The notes beneath the pieces are model-generated. The model was not told where the DNA came from and did not search any database. It saw only the letters and a list, made by a program, of their open reading frames with translations. From contig OZ251226.1 in the NCBI GenBank assembly GCA_965240325.2, forward strand, positions 3,100,001 through 3,164,000: 64,000 nucleotides of DNA. The letters are read 5' to 3'. This document shows positions 10,186-20,503 of this stretch, piece by piece; the stretch's first letter is position 1, and every line of letters begins with the position of its first letter. A program made the translations under genes and the position numbers. The DNA is from Rebecca billardiae RCC1528 (Eukaryota; Haptophyta).

Positions 10186-11199
10186 TCAAGCCGCGGCGGA
10201 CCTGTTAGTGGCGTGAACGTAGGGCACTTGCCTGGCGAAGGGGGTCTTCGTGGCCCAGCCCTCGCTTCCCTTCGTCGGCGCGCACGCGGCGGCTCGCATC
10301 TGCGGCTTGGCATGGAGCGCCTGGTCCGCGGCTGCACGCGCCGCTTGCCGCGCAGGCAGCGGCTCATAGAACTCGACGACGCCGGTGGTCATGTCGTAGG
10401 TGGCCCCGACGACGAGCAGCTCACCAGAATCCACCATTGCACGCATCTGCACGTCCTCGACCACAGTGCGCACCTGCGCCAGCGTGTTGACCGCGGCCGC
10501 CTCTCGCGCGCGTGCGCGCGGGTCCCGTATCTTCTTGAGGTTCTCCACCGCGCCGCCGAGGTCCTCCTTGATGCCGGCCAGCAGCCCGCGCAGCCGCGGT
10601 GGCTCGCGCGCGATCTCTTCGTCTGAAAGCTGCGCCGCCGCGACGGCGCCGCAGCCCTCGTGCCCGAGCACGACGATGAGCCGCACCCCGAGGTGGTGCA
10701 CTGCGTACTCGAGGGAGGCGGCAGCGGTCGACCTGCCGACGGCGCCCGCCGTGCGGATGGCGAAGATGTCGCCGAGGCCCTGGTCGAGGACGATCTCGAC
10801 GGGCACGCGGCTGTCAGCGCAGGCGAGCACCGCCACCTTGGGCGTCTGCAACGCGATCATCGTGCGCCGCTCGGCCTTGGACATCTGCGGGCGCTGCGCG
10901 CAGCCTGTCCAGAACCGCGCGTTGCCGTCCTTCAGCTCCTCCAGCGTCTCTTGTGGGCACTGGCGCCGGAGCGCGTCGGCTTGCGCCACGCGCGCCGCGA
11001 TCGCGGCCTCAAGGCCAGGCGATGGCACGTGCCGCACACTGCCCCGCCGATCGAATTGCTGCGCGCTCGTTGCCGGGAGCACGGGCCGTGGGCCACCCCG
11101 CCAGGCGTGGTAGAGGCGCCGCACGAGCCAGAAGTTGAGGAGCGCGAGCGAGACGCCCACAGCCGCGAGGGCATTGTTCAGGAGCGTGGATGGGTCCAT
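10186..11199 (-). CDS. Beta-class carbonic anhydrase, membrane-anchored
   Basis: Zinc enzyme interconverting CO2 and bicarbonate. Intronless, 337 residues. An N-terminal hydrophobic segment (about 8-26, LNNALAAVGVSLALLNFWL) is followed by RR and suggests a signal anchor or targeting leader. Zinc and catalytic residues are all in place: Cys127 and the Asp129-Arg131 dyad in ACADSRVPVE, and His180 and Cys183 in VVLGHEGCGAV. Also typical are DIFAIRTAGAV (145-154) and ASLEYAVHHLGVRLIVV. The C-terminal 40 residues are Ala-rich and not conserved. In algae such enzymes serve carbon concentration or pH control. Location (plasma membrane, ER, mitochondrion or plastid envelope) cannot be decided from the sequence. 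Confidence 0.93.
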   Translation of the reverse strand: MDPSTLLNNALAAVGVSLALLNFWLVRRLYHAWRGGPRPVLPATSAQQFDRRGSVRHVPSPGLEAAIAARVAQADALRRQCPQETLEELKDGNARFWTGCAQRPQMSKAERRTMIALQTPKVAVLACADSRVPVEIVLDQGLGDIFAIRTAGAVGRSTAAASLEYAVHHLGVRLIVVLGHEGCGAVAAAQLSDEEIAREPPRLRGLLAGIKEDLGGAVENLKKIRDPRARAREAAAVNTLAQVRTVVEDVQMRAMVDSGELLVVGATYDMTTGVVEFYEPLPARQAARAAADQALHAKPQMRAAACAPTKGSEGWATKTPFARQVPYVHATNRSAAA

Positions 11200-12950
11200 C
11201 GGTGGTCAATTGCAAGGTCCGACGTGTCGTGGGGGTGCGAGCTCCGCCTGTCCCTGGCGGCGTCGCCTCTCGCAAACGTCGCCCGAGCTTGATGACGGCC
11301 GGCCACGCGTAGACAGCTAAACCTAAGATTCCCGCGAGGTAATGATGCGGCAAGATGCCCGCTTTCCGTTGGTCGAACTACCCGGTACGGGGTTTATCAT
11401 AGAGGCATAGTGCGCGTAATATCTGTAAATAAAGAATTGTCCATCCGAAGCTTCGTCGTCGTCGCAAACGACCAAGCTATGATAGAGTTTGCGACGAAGC
11501 CGAAAATCCGATCGCACTCGTTTGTGCGGGGAGCGCGCTGCTACAGGAGGCGATGTCCGCGCGCGACGCGCAGAATTGCGCTCAGCTGGCGTGGCTCGAC
11601 GACGCTGCCGGCACTCGTGCTCGCACACACGTGCGCGACGAGGATCAGCTCCGCCGAACCCAGCGTCAGATGCCATCGTCGACGTCGCGAGGTACTGCGC
11701 CGATCTGGCGGAGATCCAGTGGCACGTGGCGGCGATCAAGCAGCCGCACGTGCATCAGATGACGTGCACGAACGGCCTTCGAACCGCCGCCCGCGCCGCC
11801 CGCGGCGCGCGCTGCCAGGGCGCGCGCCCGCCGGTGGATCTGCATAACATCACATGCACACCGACGCGAGCCGCTCGTACCACGTCGGTCGTGCCCGAGC
11901 CGTGCTCAGCGACGGCTGCATCGACGCCAGTACAGGCTGTGCCCTGCGCGCCTCGCTGCGCGCCTGCAGACCGGTGGGCTCTCCGCGGTGCGTGCCGCTG
12001 CTGCGCCATCGTGCTGGAGGCGTGGCGCAGCAACGGCTGCATCGACGCTCGGCTCGCCGTGCGCCTCGGTGGGCCTACAGTGCCGCAGGCACCGCGCTGC
12101 CGCGCTGCCGCGCCACGCAGCGCGAACGCCATACCGTGAGTCAATAAGTCAGCGCTGAACGGCCGAATCGTAATAATAAGCTGCCGGCGCTCGGTCAATT
12201 ATGCTCCGTCGCGCCCTGCGACAGTCAAGGCGCGCTGTGTTCTGAGACTTCTTACGAGTGTTCACGACCAGCCCGCCGCACTGGGACAACGGGCCCGCGG
12301 GCCGCGCCGGGGCCTGCTGCCAGGCCGCCGGCGCGATCGGTCTAAAGTTTAAGTTTCACTCAATGGCTAGTAGAGCGCGGCCTTGGGCTTGAGCTGCTGG
12401 CCAGCGCGACTCATGTCGGTTCAAAGGCGAAGAAACACTACTCAGTTCATTTGTTTTAACGAGATTTAACGTGCGTAAGGCTCACGGTGGCAGGTTGCCG
12501 CGCCATCCTTCATCGCACGCTCTCCGAAGAGAGACCTGGAAACAGTGGCGGGCGTCAATCTCGCCTGCCTGAGCTGTGTGCGTCTCTTATTCTTAGTAAA
12601 CTGTATGACGAGCTTCCCCCCAAAAACCTAATACGCGGTTCCGCGGTCCGCGGCGGCCCCGCGAGCACTCATTCATGATTGATCCGACACGCCGGTCCTC
12701 GGCCGGGGTCTGCGCTCGGGGTCTTCTCTCGGCCCCGGTTTTAGCGTGTATGATAGTAATCGTTTGCGACGAAGCCGACGACGAAGCCGGTCTTCTTGCG
12801 TCCCGAAGCTCAAAATCGCGTTGATTGATGAGTTGATAATAGATAATAATACTACTAGATTCATACTACTACGCGCGCAATTCAGCGCGCGGTACTCCGC
12901 TCAGCTGACCGTCTCCGAGGCAGTGGCGCAGTGCTCGCGGAACCACTCCG
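11200..12950. other. Gene-poor interval
   Basis: About 1.75 kb upstream of both the carbonic anhydrase and the quinone reductase. Base composition is mixed. A TATGATAG...TTTGCGACGAAGCCG motif occurs at about 11478 and, in slightly longer form, at about 12748. GGCTGCATCGACGC occurs twice (about 11911 and 12032). Open frames are short or lack codon bias. No RNA gene recognised. Confidence 0.5.
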
Positions 12951-13763
12951 ATGCGGCTCACAGCGAACAGGCTCACGTCGGGCTGGGTGTTGCCGCCGAC
13001 GGGCGGCCCGCTCCTCGAGAAGCCGTGGAAGGTGATGCTGGTGTTCACGCACCCGCTCAAGAGCTCCTACTGCGCTGCGCTCGCCGACGAGGTCCGCTCG
13101 TCGCTGACTGCGCAGGGGCACCTGGTGGATTTCATCGACCTCTACAACTACGGTGGTGAGGGCCAGCCCTTCCAGGCGGCGCTCACCCCCGCGGAGCGCG
13201 AGCACTTCTTCGACGGCGTGAAACCGCCGCACAAGTGGGCCGAGCCGCCGGCGGACACGGCGCCGCTGATCGACAAGGTGCGCACCGCGGACGCGCTCGT
13301 CTTCGTCTACCCGTGCTGGTGGATGTCGATGCCCGCGATCCTCAAGGGCTTCTTCGACCGGGTCTACCTCTTTGGCGTGGCGCTCGTGCCCGGGCCCGAC
13401 GGCAAGATGCAAGCGGGCGGGCTGCCCAACGTCAAGCGCGTGGCGGCCGTGTGCACCTATCAGGCGCCCCGCATCTTCGCAGCCATTGCTGGGGACAGCG
13501 GCCACTCGCTCATCGGCAAGATCATGCTGGGCGTGTACCACAAGGACTGCTCCTTGCTCTGGAAGGGCATCTACGACATGGACAACGTCACCGCCGAGGG
13601 GCGTGCCGCCTTCCTGAAGGACGTGCGCGCCACCTTCGCCACGTGGCTGCCGCCCGTGGAGCCCAGCGCGGCCGCAGCGGCCGCGGCGGCCGCGGCGGTC
13701 GCAGTGGCCGCCCCCGCGGGGCAGCCGCGCCCGCGGAAGCGCGGCGGCTGCGTCATTTCCTGA
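12951..13763 (+). CDS. Flavodoxin-fold NAD(P)H quinone oxidoreductase with C-terminal CaaX box
   Basis: Two-electron quinone reductase of the NQO1/MdaB/flavodoxin_2 family. Intronless, 270 residues. The family core starts at about residue 27: VMLVFTHPLKSSYCAAL (phosphate/FMN loop), then ADALVFVYPCWWMSMPAILKGFFDRVYLFG (113-142), the diagnostic flavin/substrate motif. After an Ala-rich linker (about 232-250) the protein ends RPRKRGGCVIS. This is a polybasic stretch followed by Cys-Val-Ile-Ser, a textbook farnesylation (CaaX, X=Ser) signal, which would tether the enzyme to a membrane near its quinone substrates. That tail is not a usual part of this family, and prenylation is inferred. The leader of about 26 residues before the fold is not clearly a signal peptide. 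Confidence 0.85.
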   Translation: MRLTANRLTSGWVLPPTGGPLLEKPWKVMLVFTHPLKSSYCAALADEVRSSLTAQGHLVDFIDLYNYGGEGQPFQAALTPAEREHFFDGVKPPHKWAEPPADTAPLIDKVRTADALVFVYPCWWMSMPAILKGFFDRVYLFGVALVPGPDGKMQAGGLPNVKRVAAVCTYQAPRIFAAIAGDSGHSLIGKIMLGVYHKDCSLLWKGIYDMDNVTAEGRAAFLKDVRATFATWLPPVEPSAAAAAAAAAAVAVAAPAGQPRPRKRGGCVIS

Positions 13764-14367
13764 GAGCTGCCGCGTCGCCAGCTCCTCTCTGCCGTCGGCT
13801 CCCCAGTCCGGCCAGACCTCACCTGGAACGAGCCCGTGAGCTCGCATCAGGGGCGCCTCGGGCCCTAGGAGTAGCCTAGGGCCGCGGGGCCGCCGCCGCC
13901 GCCGGCGCCGCGCAAGGTCGGCAGGCTTCAAGGTCGGAAAGGGTGAAGGCCAAGGTCAAAGGGATTCGGGGTTGCGCGGCGGTAGGTCAACGCGCGGCGC
14001 CCGCCGGTATCGTCGCGCATATATGAGTGTCGTAGTATTTAGCGCAGTGTCGTCATACTGTCTCTGATGAGTCTGATCGGACGGCCACGAATCACGACGA
14101 TGATCCGAGTGAACCGCGCGAACGACACGGAGTATACGCGACGCCGCGGTAGTGCCGGTAGTCCGGCACTCCGGCCTCTAATCAGTGGGCTGCTTGTTTA
14201 TTGGACCCGGCCAGTAGTGAGTAGCTTAGTCGTAGTGTGCACGGCCACGCGGCACGGGCACTGCTGTCGCCGCCGAGTCGGCGGACGGCGTCAAGCCAGA
14301 TCGGCAGCCGACTGAAGGCGACAGCTGGCGATGCCGAAGACGCGCCCGAGCCCGCGCCCGCCCCGGA
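13764..14367. other. Intergenic, tail-to-tail gap
   Basis: Between the stop of the quinone reductase and the stop of the minus-strand gene ending at 14368. Mixed composition. Nothing recognised beyond the 3' ends of both genes. Confidence 0.5.
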
Positions 14368-15225
14368 TCAGAGCACCTTCCGCCGCGGCGTCGATGGCTT
14401 GAGCAGGTCGTCCTGCCGCAGCTTGGAGTGCACGCTGAGCGTGCCGCGCGCGCCCGCGCCCTTGCCGCGCGCCAGGCGCAGCGTGTCGGCCGTCGCGCCG
14501 AGCGGCGTGCCGTCGCGCGAGCGCTGCCGGCTGAGCATCGGCCGGGTCGCGCCGGGCAGGTTGTGCGCGGCGACCGGGTCGCGCTCGCGCTGGCGCAGCG
14601 GCGCGTACTCGGGCGTGCGCGGCCACACGCCGCGCTCGGGGCTCGGCGCGCGCGGCCTGCCTCGATCGAAGGGCGTCGCGCCCGCGGTCGCGCCACTCGT
14701 CGCCGGGCGCGCGGAGGACGCGTGACGGCTCATCGCGCCCGGCGTCGCGCCCGGCACCGCGATCGACGCCGCGGCGATCCCGCCCGCGCTGCCGCGCCGC
14801 TCCCACCCGCCGGCCGCGCCCGCCGAGCCCGGAGCCGCCGAGCCCGGAGCGAGCGGGAGCAGGTCCCGCGTGGCGAGGGTGGCGGCGCCGCCCCTCGGCG
14901 ACGCCACGCCCGAGCGACCGCCCGGCTGCGAGGAGGCGGGTCGCGAGAGCTTGTTGCGCTCGTCGGGCGGTGGGCTCGCCGAGAGCGCGCGCCGCGCCTC
15001 CTCCTGCCCGATCACCACGCTCATGTTGCGCCCGTCCACCAGCTTCTCGTACACCCGCACCGGGATGTGCTCGGGCTCGATCGGCAGCGGCCCACCGTAC
15101 GCCTCAGTGCCCGCCTCCTGCACGCGCACGCCCGAGGCGGGGGCCATCACGTCGAGCAGCTGGGGCTGCCACTCGAGGACGGAGGAGTCGGCGGTGGTGA
15201 GCAGCGGCGCGCCGTTCTGGCCCGG

Positions 15226-15260
<35 letters not shown>

Positions 15261-16518
15261 GCTGCTGCGTGCGCCTCGACGACACGGCGCGCGAGAGCTC
15301 GGCACCGCCCTCCGCGGCCGCGCGCGCGCCCAGCGGGTCGTGCACGAGAACATTCTCAGAGATGCTGCAGGGGCGGAGGGGGGCGGGGCGGGGCGGGGCG
15401 GGCGCGAGGGGCTCAGCGGGCGTGCAGAGCGCGAAGAGCGCGGAGCGCGCGCCCGCGCGCCGCGCGCGCGCGCACCGTGCGGCCGAGCTCGCGAGCAGCC
15501 TGGGCATCGTGTCCGGCATCAGAGGCGGCGCGGCCGGCACCGCTGGCCGGCCGGCGGCGGCGTACACGTACTCGCGCCCGCCGAGCGCCTCGCGCATCTG
15601 CTCGACGAGCTGCCGCTCCACGTTCGACTCGCGCGCGAGCTGCCGCGCGAGCCGCGAGGCCGTGGTGAGCCGCACCTCCGCGTCTGCATCGCTCCTGCAC
15701 GCGAGGGCGCCCGAGGGCGGCGCGCACAGTCAGCGGTCAGCGGTGAGCGCGACGGGGGGCGCACGGCTGGCTGGCGCGCGCGTCGACGGGCCGTCGCGGC
15801 GCGCGCGGCGCAGAGGGGCGGTCGGTGCGGGGCGCGGAGGCGGCGCGCACCGGGCTGGCACGCGCTGCGCCTCGAGCTCCACCTTGGTCACGTCCACCTT
15901 CGGGTGCGTGTCCTCCTTCGCCTTGGGCGGCGGCGGCGCGTCGAACGCGGCACGCTCCGCGGCGAGCGAGCGAGTGGCGCCCTCCTTGTTGGAGGAGGTG
16001 GAGACGATGGAGGCGGTGGAGGCGCGCATGCCGGTGCCGCGCAGGTTGGGTGGTGGCATGAACCCCTCCGACACGGGCTCGAGCCCGCCCGGCGGAGGCA
16101 GCGACGCCGCCGTGCGCGGGCGCCCCTTGCCCGCGCGCTCGCTCTGCATCGTGCGGAAGACCGCGCGCGACCACGTGTCGTTCGCCGCGGCGACGGGCTC
16201 GTCGTCAGCGCCCCACGTGCGGTCGAGGAGATCGGGCTCGCCGGGGTCCGCCTCCACGTGGTACGCCTGCACCACGTGCGCCATCGACGCGCGGAGCAGC
16301 GAGGCGGTGTACGAGGGCGTGCGCGCGTTCAGCCGTGCGCGCTCGTGCACGCTGAGCGCGCGCTCGATCATGTCGGCGATGACGACCGGAGCGACGGAGA
16401 GCGCCTCGGCACGGAGTATCTCCGCCTCCGTCGGGCCCTCCGGCTCCTTGATCTTCTTCGCCGCCGAGCCAGGCTTGCCCTTGGCAGGCGCCTTCGACGG
16501 CGTCTTCTTGGGCGCCAT
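14368..16518 (-). CDS. Uncharacterised protein, possibly C2orf81-like
   Basis: Three phase-consistent exons: 16518-15851, 15694-15476 and 15364-14368, with GTGCGC donors and CAG acceptors, giving 627 residues. The N-terminus MAPKKTPSKAPAKGKP is basic. Residues about 35-110 form the only folded-looking part: an all-helical stretch, then LDRTWGADDEPVAAANDTWSRAVF. That stretch recalls the TWGEDEEP...D.W pattern of the metazoan C2orf81 family (DUF4639). This is a weak, memory-based resemblance. The remainder is low-complexity Pro/Ser/Arg/Ala with an Ala10-type run near the middle. It is divergent from the gene at 16651 across 132 bp. Function unknown. A ciliary link is only suggested by the possible C2orf81 relation. 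Confidence 0.6.
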
Positions 16519-16650
16519 GGCGCCCGGCGCCTTGGCGAAACTGACGTCGAGTCCACCGAGCCGATCGGCGGCCGGCGCTCGAGACTGCAGCCACCGCCCT
16601 TGCTGCTTACAAGCCGCGAGGCCGGAGGAAAGCGTGGCGCGGCCTTGGCG

Positions 16651-18378
16651 ATGGCGGCCCGCAACGGCCGGTGGGTCGATGGCGTGCTCGAGGCGATGTG
16701 GCTGCCCGGCTCGACGTGGCCCGCGACGCGGGAGCGGCTCGAGCTGGCCGCGGCGGCGTGGATCCGCACCACCTACCCTGCCGTCGCGCCGCTGGCCCTC
16801 TCGCCGGCGCCGCGGTACGGCACGCGCAAGGCGACGCCGTGGGTGGACGCGGGCGAGCCCGCGCCGCCTGCCGCCACCGCCGCGGCCGCGGCCGCGCGCG
16901 TGCCACGCGAGGTGGCCGAGGCGGTGGACGCGCTCGTGCTGCTCGTTGCCGCCGAGGCCCTCGAGCGCGACGGCTGGCCCACCACCCGGCCCGCCGCCGC
17001 CGCCGCCGACGTGCCGCCGGCGGAGGCAGCGGGCGTCGAGGCGAGTCTCGAGGCCATGGGCACGCCGTTTGCGCGCACGCACTTCGCGGCGGTGCCCCGG
17101 CGCGCGCACCTGCTCCAGCCGCCGTGGCTCACGCCCGACGCCGCCGCGCACCTGCGCGCGAGCGTGCGCCGCGGCCTCGCCGACGCCATCAGCGCCGAGC
17201 TCGAGCTCGCGCGCGCGGGCCCCGCCGCGCGCGCGTACGCGGCGCGCGCACTCGAGCTCGGCGTTGAGGCGCTGCGCGAAGAGGCGGCGCGCGGCCGGCG
17301 GTCGGCGCGCGACGCGGCCGGCGCGGGCGCGGCGCGGCTGCTCGCCGAGCGCACCGCGGACGAGCGCGACGAGCTGCTCGAGCCGCTCGCGGCCGCGGCC
17401 GCGCCGCTGCCGCCGGCAGTGCGCCGGCTGGTGTGGACCGATGCCCTGCTGAGGCGCGGCGACGCGGCGAGGGCGCGCGCGCGCGTGGCGCGAAACGTGC
17501 GCCTCGCGGGGCTTGGCGCGGCGCGGGAGGCGGCCGTGTCGCGCACGCTGCTCCGCGCCGCCGCGGCGGCCTGCGGCGACGAGACCGCGCGTGCGCTCGG
17601 CCTCGAGGTGCTGTGTGCCGACCACTTCGCCGGCCCGGACCCGACCGAGCCGGCGGAGGCGGCGGAGGGCGAGGAGGCGGCCACAGCGGCGCTGCGCGCG
17701 CCGCAGCCGCTCGCCGACCCGATCGCGCTCGCCGGCGCGCTGCCGCCGCTGACGTGGGCTTGGGCGGGCGCGGACGCGGGCGAGGCGGAGCCCGCCGCGC
17801 TCGCGGCGATGCTCCGCTCACTCCGCTCGCGCCGCGCGCTCGGAGGCCTGCGCACGCACGCGCTCGCCGCGCGCGTGCTCGAGGCGCTCGCGCGCGCACA
17901 CCCGGCCGCGTTTGCAGACTTGCTCGCGCTCGCCGCCACGCCGCCGCCGCCCGGCGGCGGCGACGGCGACGGCGGCGGCGGCGACGCGTGGGGCGGGAAC
18001 GGCTCCGCCGAGCGCGCGGCCCTCGCCCTCGCCGAGCACGTCGCCGACGAGTGGCTCGGCCGCGGGCTGTGCGCGGCGCTCCCGCGCGGCGCCGTGCTGT
18101 GGGCGTGGGATCAGTGCACGCTCGCGCGCTCGTGGGAGCCGCTGCTCACGGTGGCGGCGGTGCTGCTGGAGGGGCTGCGGCACGACGTGCGCCGGCTGCG
18201 CGAGCGCGGCGCGGACGCGCGCGCGCTGCACACGCTGCTACGCGCGCGGCACGACGGCTGGACCGTCGCGCGCCTCCGAGCGCGCTGCCGCCCAGACCTG
18301 CCACCGCCCGCAGACGCGGCCCAGCTGTGGGGAGTGCACAGGCTTGACCTCGCACACGGCGTGGCCGGTGTGCCGGTC

Positions 18379-18412
<34 letters not shown>

Positions 18413-18864
18413 TGCCTGCGCACACGGAAGCAGATGAGTTTACGAGCAACTGGGCCGAGGGCGCCCGCCCCGCGCACGCGCCGCCCATGTCGATGGCCGA
18501 GGCGGTCGCTGCGGCCAAGAAGGCGGCCATGATGGGCCGCGCGGACCGGGACGGCGCGGAAACGGCGCATGAGGCTGCTGACTACGACCTGATGTTCAGC
18601 GACGAGGATGATGAGGCCGCGGCGGAAGACGCGGCGGCGCGTGGGCGTCCGCAGGCGACCCTGTCACGGCATGATGCGCACAGCTCGGCGCAGCCCAGTG
18701 GCAACAAGCGCCGCCGTGGTCTGCGCGCGCGCCCGGTGCGTGCGATGCTGCACAGGCTCGGCCTCGCGTCTGAGAGAGCGGGCTCGGGCGAGTCGCCGCC
18801 ACCAACGGCGGCAGCAGGCGAGTCGCCGCCACCAACGGCGGCAGCAGGCGAACTCGCAATGTAG
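16651..18864 (+). CDS. Uncharacterised Ala/Arg-rich helical protein
   Basis: Intronless, 737 residues starting MAARNGRWVDGVLEAMWLPGSTWP. Mostly alpha-helical Ala/Arg/Leu-rich sequence. At about 475-500 the stretch LPRGAVLWAWDQCTLARSWEPLL faintly resembles the end of TBC (Rab-GAP) domains, where a W-D pair follows a helix. No Arg or Gln finger motif was found, so this is not a firm call. After about 570 come a Pro11 run, a helical patch (MSMAEAVAAAKKAAMMGRA), an acidic cluster (FSDEDDEAAAED) and two 10-residue repeats GESPPPTAAA (30-bp tandem copies at 18787-18816 and 18817-18846). Strong GC3 bias and a long open frame support coding. No function can be assigned. Confidence 0.65.
18787..18846 (+). 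repeat. 30-bp tandem repeat, two copies, coding
   Basis: Two identical 30-bp units in frame at the end of the preceding gene, encoding GESPPPTAAA twice. A third unit begins but diverges after five bases. Confidence 0.85.
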
Positions 18865-18998
18865 CCGACGGCTCATGAGGCACGAGTGTCTGCCGTATGT
18901 CCGCGTCACTGGCGCGTCACTGGCGGTGAGACTCAGTCAATGGTCGAGGAAAAAAAACGCGCCCGCCTGGTCAAAAAAAAGCAAAAACGCAAAAGGAT

Positions 18999-19069
18999 TG
19001 GCCCACCGGGAATCGAACCCGGGCTTTCCGCGTGACGGGCGGAGGTACTGACCACTATACGATGAGCCA
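18999..19069 (-). tRNA. tRNA-Asp (GTC), with unusual C33 and A73
   Basis: A 71-nt cloverleaf on the minus strand. Acceptor stem TGGCTCA/TGGGCCA has seven pairs with one G-U. The D arm is GTA/TAC. The anticodon stem TCCGC/GCGGA closes the seven-base loop CCGTCAC with anticodon GTC. The T arm CCGGG/CCCGG closes TTCGATT, matching the pol III B box. A TTTT stretch follows 3 nt after the discriminator, with more T-runs beyond, as expected for pol III termination. Position 33 is C instead of the near-universal U, and position 73 is A, where eukaryotic tRNA-Asp normally has G. It could therefore be a degenerate copy rather than a working tRNA. Confidence 0.8.
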
Positions 19070-19883
19070 GATCTGAAGGTGCACTTCAATTTACTGTCTA
19101 TGTACTCTCTGGCTGCGAACATCAAGATCAACCGGACCTGGAGTGGCGGCGGGCCACACCGACGTCACACTCACCGTCATCAGACATTCAGTCAGACATC
19201 ACCGTCTGCCGACGGCCTGACACCGTTGAACTTTGCTGTGGCCGCGTCCCTTAGCCGCCCGATTCAACAGCGGGTGAGCGGGCGGTTGTAGCCAGGTCCT
19301 AGTAGTCGGCGGTGGCGCGGTACTCAGTATACGCGGAGAGCCTGCCAGCGGCGCAGCATTCGGCGGGCCACACATGTCCATGACACAGCCAACTAAGTCG
19401 GACCTAATGACCTATTCTATGATTTAACGACACAGGTAGGACGACCGGGTTCCCGTTATTCAGCATTAATTAATAATACTAAGTACTCGGAGGCGTACTT
19501 AGTTAGTTCCCGGCCGCGCCCCGCGGCCGCTGACCCGGGGACTCCGTCCGTCACTCGGTGCCGGTGCGCCACTCAGTCGGGCCGGACATCACGGTGAGAC
19601 CTGCATGATCCCGCGGCAGTGCCATCCCGCCGCCACCGGGCTAACCGGAAGTGAGCATGCGGCGTCTGCGACTCCCGGGACCGTGACTCGTGAGCTAGTC
19701 CGTTACTCAACCAGAACTCGGACTGACCCGCGCCCCCGCTCCGCTCGTAGTCCGCCGCCGCTCACGAGTCACGGCTTACGCGATCATGGCGCCGAGTGCC
19801 CGAGTATCGCCTATCGGCGGACGAGGTCATACTCATAGTACTCATCGCCGGGACCTCGTCAGCACTCCGCCACTTACTCCGCG

Positions 19884-20215
19884 CCGAGGCGCCAATAAAT
19901 GGCGCGACGCCGCACCCGTAACATTATTATTTATTGGCTGATTTACGCGGCTTTAGATCTCAGTATCGGACACTGCGTGTGTAGACAGTACTTACTTAGT
20001 TAGCTAACCTCACGCTCACACTCACACGACACACTTCTGACAGGCCCTGCGCGACACCCGGTGAGCCGCGCGAGCTCCGCCGAGGCGCCAATAATGGCGA
20101 CGCGCCGCACCCGATTGGCGATTCGCGGCTTGATCTCAGTAGACACTGTAGACAGTATAGCACCTCACGCTCACACTCACACTTCACAGGCCCTGCGCGA
20201 CACCGTAGCCGCGCG
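19884..20215. repeat. Diverged direct duplication, unit about 150-196 bp
   Basis: A block starting CCGAGGCGCCAATAA at 19884 recurs at 20080. The two copies share GACGCCGCACCCG-like, ATCTCAGTA, GTAGACAGTA, CCTCACGCTCACACTCACAC and CAGGCCCTGCGCGACACC segments in the same order, with deletions in the second copy. Noncoding. Confidence 0.7.
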
Positions 20216-20401
20216 AGACGCGGCCTCAGAGTCAGACCCACCCGCCGCCGCATCCGCTGCGCTGATCGCAGCTCTGGATCAGTTATCGGGAACACGGACT
20301 GCCGGGTGCACTCGACGGCGCGTTGCTCGCAAAGCCAAGCGCAAGATGCGCAAGCTCGCGGGGCGGTGCCGTCCAGTGGGCCTGCAGTGGCTCTGGTCGC
20401 G

Positions 20402-20446
20402 TGTCCGTCATGGTTGGCGGGGACTGTCCGTCATGGTTGGCGGGGA
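20402..20446. repeat. 23-bp tandem repeat, two copies
   Basis: TGTCCGTCATGGTTGGCGGG is the start of a unit present at 20402-20424 and 20425-20446. On the minus strand each unit contains ATGA, and it lies 58-102 bases past the selenoprotein stop codon. Confidence 0.8.
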
Positions 20447-20503
20447 TGAGTCGGGTTGCGCGAGCGAGTTTCACTGCGCCTCGGAGCGGCTGGCCCGCGC
20501 CGC

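Larger units (their letters stand above)
19070..20503. other. Gene-poor interval with diverged tandem duplication
   Basis: About 1.4 kb of mixed composition between the tRNA and the selenoprotein 3' end. Contains the duplication at 19884-20215 and a 23-bp tandem repeat at 20402-20446. The minus-strand part below 20504 must hold the selenoprotein 3'UTR. I could not resolve a SECIS element there by eye. Confidence 0.5.

Noticed and set aside
9751-10626. Plus-strand frame through the GA repeat
   Set aside because: It consists of microsatellite Arg-Glu runs followed by antisense of the carbonic anhydrase.
14428-16650. Long plus-strand frame upstream of the 16651 start
   Set aside because: It is antisense to the three-exon minus-strand gene and has a noise-like Arg/Ala/Gly composition. 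The Met at 16651 opens the natural protein.
16651-18864. Firm TBC Rab-GAP assignment
   Set aside because: Only a W-D-containing stretch resembles the family. The catalytic finger motifs were not found.
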